64,000 nucleotides of DNA, taken from Harmothoe impar. Its lineage: Eukaryota; Annelida; Polychaeta; Phyllodocida; Polynoidae. The position numbers were made by a program, and so were the translations under genes. A model generated the notes under the pieces. It had not been told where the DNA came from and searched no databases. It saw only the letters and a program-made list of their open reading frames with translations. The stretch lies in NCBI GenBank assembly GCA_947462335.1, contig OX381714.1, forward strand, positions 37,545,360 to 37,609,359, in the 5' to 3' direction. Each line of letters starts with the position of its first letter. Position 1 is the first letter of the stretch. Positions 56,115 to 64,000 of the stretch are shown here, piece after piece.

Positions 56115-56890
56115 GATGGCTGCCGAAAACTCAAGATTGTCTGATTTCCTTGTGTGATACATGGATAATAGGGTTTTCTGGGATGTAGAATCCATTTTCA
56201 GGCTCACAATTTCAATCCGGAAAATTTCCAAGATGGCTGCCAAGATGGCCACCAAAAACTCAAGGTTGTCTGATTTCCATGTGTGATACATGGATAGTAG
56301 GGTTTTCTGGGATATAGAATCCATTTTCAGGCTCAGATTTTCAATCCGGGAAATTTCCAAGATGGCTGCCAAGATGGCCACCAAAAACTCAAGATTGTCT
56401 GATTTCCTTGTGTGATACATGGATAGTAGGGGTTTCTAGGATGTAGAATCCATTTTCAGGCTCAGATTTTCAATCCGGGAAATTTCCAAGATGGCTGACA
56501 AGATGGCCACCAAAAACTCAAGGTTGTCTGATTTCCATGTGTGATACATGGATAGTAGGGTTTTCTGGGATATAGAATCCATTTTCAGGCTCAGATTTTC
56601 AATCCGAGAAATTTCCAAGATGGCTGCCAAGATGGCCACCAAAAACTCAAGATTGTCTGATTTCCATGTGTGATGCATGGATAGTAGGGGTTTCTAGGAT
56701 GTAGAATCCATTTTCAGGCTCAGATTTTCAATCCGAGAAATTTCCAAGATGGCTGCCAAGATGGCCACCAAAAACTCAAGATTGTCCGATTTCCTTGTAT
56801 GACACATGTATAATAGGGTTTTCTGGGGTGTAGAATCCATTTGTAGGCTCCGATTTTTGATCCAGGTAATTTTCAAGATGGCTGCCAAGA
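56115..56890. repeat. 129-bp minisatellite, about 6 units
   Basis: The word GATGGCTGCC (once GATGGCTGAC) recurs at 56,115, 56,232, 56,361, 56,490, 56,619, 56,748 and 56,877. The spacing is exactly 129 bp except for the first unit (117, lacking 12 bp). Because 129 is 43 codons, the minus strand has a periodic frame (a 43-residue repeat containing KSDNLEFLVAILAAILEISR) broken by a few stops. Units differ by a few percent. Confidence 0.95.
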
Positions 56891-57719
56891 TGGTATTTGC
56901 ATAGGCATCAATGGAGGTGCATTGGTACCTATTTGATTACATTGGCACATATTGGATTCTATTGTTATGCCATACATGAATTGCATAAGAACCCCAGAAA
57001 CACCAAAAATCATAAATCTATGCCCCCTTGTTTTCTCACCTGTAGTTCATAACAATCCTATAAAACCCAAAGCCACTACGGCTTTGCCGTAAAATCCTTG
57101 AATTTGTCCCCTTGTGTATTTAAGACTGGTACCAGGAAGTATTGAGCAAACATGGGGGACACTACAGGGAAATATCTTGTGGATCAGGATAGTTCCATTA
57201 CATTTTGAAATTGTTCTAGGCGATGTATAGCTCTAAATCTCCTCAGATGTCATTAAAATGATAGAGTATGGAGACAGGCTTCTTTAAGCAGCATAATTGG
57301 TATTACCATTTTACCAGTAGAGCTAATGGCACGAGAGATAATAGCAATGCTTCAAACAGAGCCAGATGACAGGTTCCAATATCGCACCATGGCCACTGCC
57401 TCAGGGCTATTTTCTGTCTGCTTCCCTCTCTGTCTATTCACCACATCCCTGGATCCTCCTGCCTCCCTTATGTCTGGACTTCTGCTCCCATTTTAATAGC
57501 ACCAGGAGGGCCTGTACATGGTACTGGGTGGGGTACTGGAGGAGTGCTGGAGGGCTGATTTGATAGCCGGGTAATTTCCCACCTCACTGCCCCCAAGAGG
57601 TTTCCTAATGAACTCCAGCATGTTGGATACCAGCGATCAATGCTGGTAACTACTTCCAACATCATACCAGCTACCAGCAATCAATGGGAGCTCTAGCCCA
57701 GCCTTGTAGGCAATGAACG

Positions 57720-58060
57720 GATGTCTAGCCTCCAGGAGCATTTAGGGGCCTTCAGAAGCAATGGCATGCAGGCTGGGGGGGGGGGGGGGGGTGGGGGGTA
57801 TGAAAGGCTTGAAGCATGGAGGAGCAGAAATGGCTGTCATGGGGCAATAGAGGGCTGTATAGCCTTTAAGATCAATGTCATAGGCTGTCAAACCTGTAGG
57901 GGCAATGGACTGTGCAGCCTGCATGCAGGTACAATGGTGAGCTGTACAGCTTGTAGGGGCAATGTAGGGTGTGTAACCTGTAGGGGCAAGGTGGTGTGTG
58001 TGTGTGTTTTTTTTGGGGGGGGGGCTTGAAGCCTGTAGGGGCAATGGAGGACTGAGTAGG
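57720..58060. repeat. Degenerate tandem repeat CCTGTAGGGGCAATGG
   Basis: The phrase CCTGTAGGGGCAATG or a close variant occurs about eight times at 27-40-bp spacing. Poly-G tracts lie at 57,775-57,797 and 58,013-58,023, and a short GT run near 57,990. Confidence 0.65.
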
Positions 58061-58789
58061 TGACTAGGTCTTAACTATTAAAAGACGGGTTTCAAAGTTT
58101 GAATATTGATTCGACTGAATCTATCTATTTTGGCTCATGTGTGTAGCCTAGGGGGCAGTTTAGCTCACATAGACGGTCATTCATGAAATAGGATAAATTC
58201 ACTTTAATAGTGATTCGGCTTTTACCAAGTTCTAAGGCTAAAACGGCCAACCCTTGTTGTGACAAGAGTTCTGACAGTATAAGTTGCTTTGTGTGGCTGG
58301 CCAGTAGGATTGAGTTTGTTTGGTGAATGGTGACGGTAGCAGATCCTATTGTGGCTTTCGCAAGTTCAGGCTAATTGACAGACCATACTCCAGATAGTTA
58401 ATCAGTGTAATGCATATCTGTAGTTTGGCCACTTTGTTATCTCTGAGGAGGACTATACATGGTCGATAAATGGAAGTATATTTGTGTGCGTGTATGATAA
58501 CAGCTAGCCAATTGGAACAGAGAGGGAACAGAGTCAGTATGAGTTCAACAGAGGCTATGTCAATCATGTATTTTTTTTATACTGCCCCAATGTATCAGAA
58601 GCTATGGTCAGGATAGCCTCTGGTCCTCATTACCTTCCAGGGGGAAGCTCCGGAAGCGCCACTGTGATCACCCGAACAACGCTTCTTGTCCTCAATGGTC
58701 CAGAATAATGGGGAGACATAACATATGTGAATAAAAGCTTATGATGGCATTCATAAAACAAACAAAAAAAAACAAAAAAAAAACCAGAA

Positions 58790-58885
58790 AATATGGCGGG
58801 ACTTCTCTAGGACTTCTCCCAACCATACTTGGGGGTCTCGAAAAAGGTCCAAAAATAAGTGACGTCATTTGTGAACGTCCCCTTT
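58790..58885. mobile_element. Right half of the 45.6-kb MITE family
   Basis: ACTTGGGGGTCTCGAAAAAG, AATAAGTGACGTCATTTGTG and AACGTCCCC parallel the right half of 45,637-45,839. The left half is missing or diverged. Confidence 0.55.
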
Positions 58886-58949
58886 GCATGGTGATGGCTG
58901 CAGGTAAGAAGGGTATGGTAGTAGTAGTGAAGGTGATCTGGTCAGTGTT

Positions 58950-61255
58950 GTAGACATGACTCGGTATGTGGAAGTAGGGTCCAGTCTGAGACTGGCAGCT
59001 GGTATAGGCCTGGCATCTATCAAGTAGTCAGGTCAGCATGGAACCTTGTGGAAGTGGTCTCAACCCTTAAATACTCTTATAGATGGGTTCAAACTTAAAG
59101 CTAAATAAATTGTATAAAAGAAAATAGATTTTTATGGAAAATAAAAATTCAACTGAGTCACTAAAGGGAAATTAACAAGGCCTTTTCACGTTCGCTTCTG
59201 AATTATTAGGGAATATCTGCAGCTCTTTACCCTACTTTGCCCTATCAATAATGCAATATTAACCGGTAGGTATACCGTACATATGATATGCTAGCATGCT
59301 ATTATGTTGGCGGGATCCTCCAATATGAAGTCAGCTGTCATTTAATATGTACAATGACATATAAGGACGACAGAATGTGCTTGGAGAGTTTGGCATGGCC
59401 CTATATATGAGTCAAGGATGTCAGACGGGGACGTGGGGCATCCTACAGTACAAGGTCAGCGCTGAAAAGGGCTAACCGGAAGTGGTGGGAGGAGAACCAA
59501 AAAGCAGACGACATTTAGCTTTTTACATTTGGGCTGGTTCCGGTCGGGGTTTAAGCAAGTGTTATCACTGTATGCTATAGTGACAAGCAGAAAGCAGGGC
59601 AGCTTACGTGTATAATGTACCTAATTGTCATGAATAGGGTCACTTGAATGGGTTGTAAATGTATTTAGCCTGAAAATATGGAATTGTGCCACCATATCAT
59701 GCTATACACACCCACCAGTGACAATAGTGGCTGCATAGTCACCATTACATTAAACAGCTGTTACCATGTATGACCTAGTATGGCGTACAGAATATAAAGA
59801 CCTCGCTTTATGTTTGTTGTGACTAAGAACATTACTAGCCATTCTGGGTACAAAGCGTGACTAAGCTAAAAGATATGCTGTACAAATGTGGTTAAAACGT
59901 ACAGTTACACACATAATGAACTTGGGTCATCACCTGTTTCTGGGCTGCACTCACAGATTTGTATATGAATCAGCCAAACTGAAAGGACGAGTAAGAGGAA
60001 GAAAATTTCATACCAGAATATAATTGTGAGCAGCCACTGATATAAAATGACCTTTCGTGTTCCCTAACGTTAAGCATATTTTCTCTGTGGCTGCTCCATA
60101 TGTGAGGAAGCTGAATAGAAACAACCCCTACTACTACTGTGAGTTCTCATATATCTCAATACCCGGCACATGTTGCACTGAGTCAGAGCCTTCCTGTAAA
60201 CTAGACACGGATCCATGGCCGACTTGTGAACTCCCATACACAGTCCCATACACAAGGAAGCACAGTTAGCGCCCTTGTACAACGGCTAAGGGTATCAACA
60301 CTGCTAACTGTAGTAGCTACACTAATCAGACAAATATCCAACCGCTATTTGTATAAACATACGTCAGAGTATCAACCATGCAACTACTATCTGTAATGTT
60401 ATACACATAAAACTATCAACTAGAGGGATATCCTGTATTACAATTTACATAGAGACAACTCACTGCTAACTTTATCAATTAACTTGAAAATTCGATGGAA
60501 ACTGGCTCGTTTAGCTATGTGTTATACACTTTGGCGTATTTTGATACAGTTAACAGCTGGACTTTTGAGTGGCAATAGCTACTAAGAGTATATAAGTACT
60601 GTATTTATCAGGGCTGATACACTGACTGCTAAAGATAGTTAATACAGTTAGCAGGATTGATACAGTTAGCAGTTGCACACACCCTACCCTACAACACTAG
60701 CTGTGAGCCCCACAGTGACACACCTTATCTCCGGTTTCACTCTGGTGCCTCTGGGAAGGAGAATGACCCCCTCTCCTCGGGTCATGACCTCTCAACCGGA
60801 ACCGGAAGGACCATTGTCGTCTGGCCAGTGTTTTGAAAGTGGTGTCTTTACACATTTATAAGGCTAATGCTACTGAGATATGAATTTTGTATGGGGTCCC
60901 ACATGACACATATGGATTACCGTATATTCTTCTGTCGTGGTTAGTAAATAGCTAAAATTATATAATAGAATAAATAGGCATAAAACTTAAAAGTGATGTA
61001 GATTCAGACATTAAGCATTGCTACTCTGCAGACATAATGAAAGTCACCATTTATTATATGTGTTTTAGAACTTAAGACGTTGTGTAGATCACAACCCTTT
61101 GTAAAAAGGAAAAGGGAAAATTGATGAGGTTAAGATAAGTGGCCCAGGACAATATAAACATTGAATCAAAATAATTAGATAAAAATAGATAAATGCAGAA
61201 AGTGTTTGCTCAGCAGGCTTACAGTAGACTTTAAGGAGCAGGATAACAGGTGGGA
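58950..61255. other. No supported gene
   Basis: Intronic. Around 60,295-60,670 CAGTTAGCA and ACTGCTAACT words recur in both orientations, a loosely repeated stretch. No exon or RNA is recognised. Confidence 0.35.
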
Positions 61256-61261
61256 ACAATG

Positions 61262-61302
61262 CCCCCCCCCCACACACACACACAGACACACAGACACACA
61301 GA
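61262..61302. repeat. Poly-C followed by (CA)n-type microsatellite
   Basis: CCCCCCCCC followed by CACACACACACAGACACACA-type sequence. Confidence 0.85.
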
Positions 61303-61309
61303 CAGCTTA

Positions 61310-63155
61310 ATGGTGTGGTAATGGAGGGGCACCTGGAGGGTAACCGACACCAGGTGAGGTGAGACGGGGAGCTACCTTCCCTCCTCCTGCACCCCTAGTA
61401 CTAAAGGTAAAAGCAGTTAACCACTACTATAGGGGGTGGGTGGGCTTCTCACCAGTACTCCAAATCCAGGCACCAACACAGGGCTCTAACAAATTACAAT
61501 AAGGGAGGTTAAGTCCCACTGTCAGCTAGCACCTCCTGACTGAAAATGAAATGAGTTTACTGAGAATAGATGGCAATGCCGCAATATATGCGTTGGTTAT
61601 AGGTATGGTCCAATAATTATTCCCATTTGATTTGGGATTCTGATATAAAAGAAGAAAAGAAAGAATAAAAGCAATGAGGAAAAGTCTACTTTCAAATGAA
61701 GATTACTGATAGTGGATATTGGATTAGTACCGGTATCTTAGGGGGTGACATTTACCATGACAATTTGGCTTTTCAGCACAAAATGTCGTGGAAATAATAT
61801 GATAACAAACAATGTAGAGTTTATAAACAGATAAACAACCGCAAATGTATACAAACTTCTATATAATGCAAGTGCCCAGCAAAGACTGCATGCATAGATA
61901 GCATGATAGAGAGTGTACACATGGTCTCCATGTACACTTACTGTTCTATTTGACAAGCATTCCAGAGGAAATAACCATAGAGGATGGATCATATCTCATA
62001 TGTGGTTGGGGTGAAGAACAAAGATGACCCTACTCGCTACAACCCTCTCTCTTATTCACACCTGTTAACAACAGGGGGAGAGAAGACAACTTAACAGCAT
62101 TCCATTGTCCAGGCACTTTACCCACCCTGTGACAGATTCACCCAACCATTCTGCTGGCGTGGGTCTCTGTGACCTGTTTTGTCTGTGTCATGGAAGTATT
62201 AACCTATTGGATACAGGGTGGGGCCCTAATACAAGTAATAGAAAAGGACTTGTAAGAATACTTTTAAAATTTCCAGACTGAAGTTGATCATTCAACACCA
62301 TTCTATATTTTCTACCAAAGCCTATTTCTTAAATAATCTTGCTTGTAATACAAGTCCACATAAATGTTATTAGAAAGTGTCCCTTTTTTCTGTCCTTTGT
62401 ACGTGTATAGAACCATTCAGTGCAAGTGTTCACAATTTCCTCCATGCTTGGTGGGGTATTGACTATAATCCTAGTACTACAGTGTACTAAAGGCAGGACC
62501 CAGGAGGCATTTCTACATGCATGGTGGTTACCATTGAGGTGGTCGGTGGTCAGGAAACTCCCTTGGGGTGCAGCGACCTAGTTTCCAGCCCCCCCCCCCC
62601 CCCCCCCGCCTCCCCCCAGACTTTGTTGTGGTACCCCCAGGGGGGACGGCTTGTGGCCAGATTATGTAGTAGGGTGGAGGGGTGGGTGGTATGTAGTGTT
62701 CATGTCACATTAGACATGTTTATGTGACCCTGTGTTGTGTATGGGGTAACAGGCATAACCCACTGTGCTGTTAATGTTAGTTTCTCACAACACTATCTCT
62801 CTTAGCTTCACGTGAAATTTGTCATGTATGTTGTTTGACTCCCCTTATTATCATTGTGCCAATGACAAGTAGTTATGGTTGGTATCTGTGGAGGGAAACT
62901 ACCGAGTATAATTATACAGTAAGCTGATACTAGTCTATTGATATGATTCTAATACGTACAACATATATTACAATTTACAGGTAAACATTCACCTGTGTGT
63001 TAAAATTCACATTTATATTAAACATGTTGAGAGTAATACATGTCATTATGACCCATCTGGATCTATGGCTTTTACTAACACCAACCTATTGTGACCGTAT
63101 GTATATTTGTAAGAGATTTGTCAGCAGAAAGTTATGTGTTGAAGACCAGATGGCC
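61310..63155. other. No supported gene
   Basis: Intronic. A poly-C tract is at 62,590-62,607. No exon, RNA or element is recognised. Confidence 0.35.
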
Positions 63156-63159
63156 AGCG

Positions 63160-63657
63160 CCCAGTGAGACAGAGGGGTCCTCACAGACAGTGAGACAGAG
63201 GGGTCCTCGCACACAGTGACACAGAGGGGTCCTCACACCCAGTGACACAGAGGGGTCCTCACATCCAGTGACACAGAGGGGTCCTCACACCCAGTGACAC
63301 AGAGGGGTCCTCACACCCAGTGACACAGAGGGGTCCATACACCCAGTGACACAGAGGGGTCCCTCACACAGAGTGACACAGAGGGGTCGATACACCCAAT
63401 GACACACAGGGATCCCCACACACAGTGACACCGAGGAGTCCCCACACACAGTGACACAGAGGGGTCCCTCACACACAGTGACACAGAGGGGTACTCAAAC
63501 ACAGTGACACAGAGGGGTCCTCACACACAGTGACACAGATGGGTCCCCTCACACACAGTGACACACAGGGGTCCTCACACCCAGTGACACAAAGGGGTCC
63601 CTCACACAGTGACACAAAGGGGTCCCTCACACAGTGACACACAGGGGTCCCTCACAC
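63160..63657. repeat. 26-bp minisatellite, about 19 units
   Basis: Consecutive copies of AGTGACACAGAGGGGTCCTC plus ACACCC-type ends. Period 25-28 bp, about nineteen copies with scattered substitutions. Minus-strand frames of Ser-Leu-Cys-Val repeats are artefacts of the array. Confidence 0.95.
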
Positions 63658-64000
63658 ACAGAAGACTGGTTGCAGAACCTTGCAGCATCAGCTGTACTGG
63701 GAGCCATGCTGTGTAGTGTAAACGTGGTGTCAACTTCTACCCTGTTTGCAACCCACACCAACAACAGGACCACCCCTGACCCCTAGGGGGCAGGCGACGG
63801 CATTGGATGTCTGCATGCATCCATCTGTCTGCTGACTGAATCACATACATTGCTCAGAATATTTATAAAATAAACATCTGTTTGGGGTTTTGCAGTGACA
63901 CTGGACCGTCTTAGACGTGAAAAACGTGCAACTGGTCTATCCTTCAATCGGTGACTATTCAATTCAAATGATAAAATATTAAAAGTACTACAAAATTATT

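Larger units (their letters stand above)
43031..64000 (+). other. Presumed first intron of the LRCH-like gene (continues past the window)
   Basis: From the donor at 43,031 to the edge I find no segment with a leucine-rich-repeat pattern. The stretch holds transposons and simple repeats only. The extent is inferred from the absence of exon 2, and a short missed exon cannot be excluded. Confidence 0.5.

Noticed and set aside
55868..56157. Overlapping Pro/Ser/Leu-rich frames
   Set aside because: Product of the polypyrimidine tract.
63160..63657. Regular 26-bp repeats resembling a CRISPR array
   Set aside because: Units are contiguous with no unique spacers, and the setting is an animal intron. 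It is a minisatellite.

Overview
This window is from an animal nuclear genome, most likely a marine invertebrate. It has low coding density, spliced-gene architecture, AT-rich unique DNA, and many decayed transposons of animal type: Ty3/gypsy-like LTR elements, a CR1/Jockey-like LINE, TTAA-flanked and TA-flanked MITEs, tRNA-derived SINE-like units, and minisatellites. No bacterial or organellar features are present. I cannot name the species.

Only one host-gene exon is supported: the first coding exon of an LRCH-family gene (leucine-rich repeats plus calponin homology) at 42,859-43,030 on the + strand. It ends in phase 1 at a GT donor. The remaining ~21 kb to the right edge would be its first intron, and I saw no second exon there.

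Region 1 (1-10.4 kb) holds duplicated, decayed repeats. They include a 0.92-kb TA-flanked inverted-repeat element whose empty site is preserved in a nearby paralogous copy, and a minus-strand integrase fragment with its LTR. Region 2 (10.4-27.7 kb) is a mosaic of one LTR-retroelement family on the minus strand. One copy keeps an env-like ORF and two downstream small ORFs (11.1-12.8 kb). Several other copies share its LTR but carry a different non-coding interior, consistent with non-autonomous derivatives. Inserted among them are a tyrosine-recombinase fragment, gag and pol fragments, and a 1.9-kb composite island with tRNA-Lys-like units and MITEs.

Region 3 (28-40 kb) has two copies of a ~1-kb element built from CCAACGTTGG palindromes. 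These flank a broken minus-strand Ty3/gypsy element (gag, protease, RT and integrase recognisable; RNase H lost; RT split by a 252-bp MITE). Region 4 (40-64 kb) covers the LRCH promoter, exon and intron with piggyBac-like and Harbinger-like MITEs, the 5'-truncated LINE (51.6-54.3 kb), a 129-bp minisatellite whose period is a codon multiple, and a 26-bp minisatellite at the right end.

The most interesting material is the retroelement in region 2. It has a candidate tRNA-Ala-type primer-binding site two bases after its LTR, an env-like gene, and tightly packed accessory ORFs ending at a polypurine-like tract and 3' LTR. All repeat boundaries were set by eye and are approximate unless terminal repeats and target duplications are stated.
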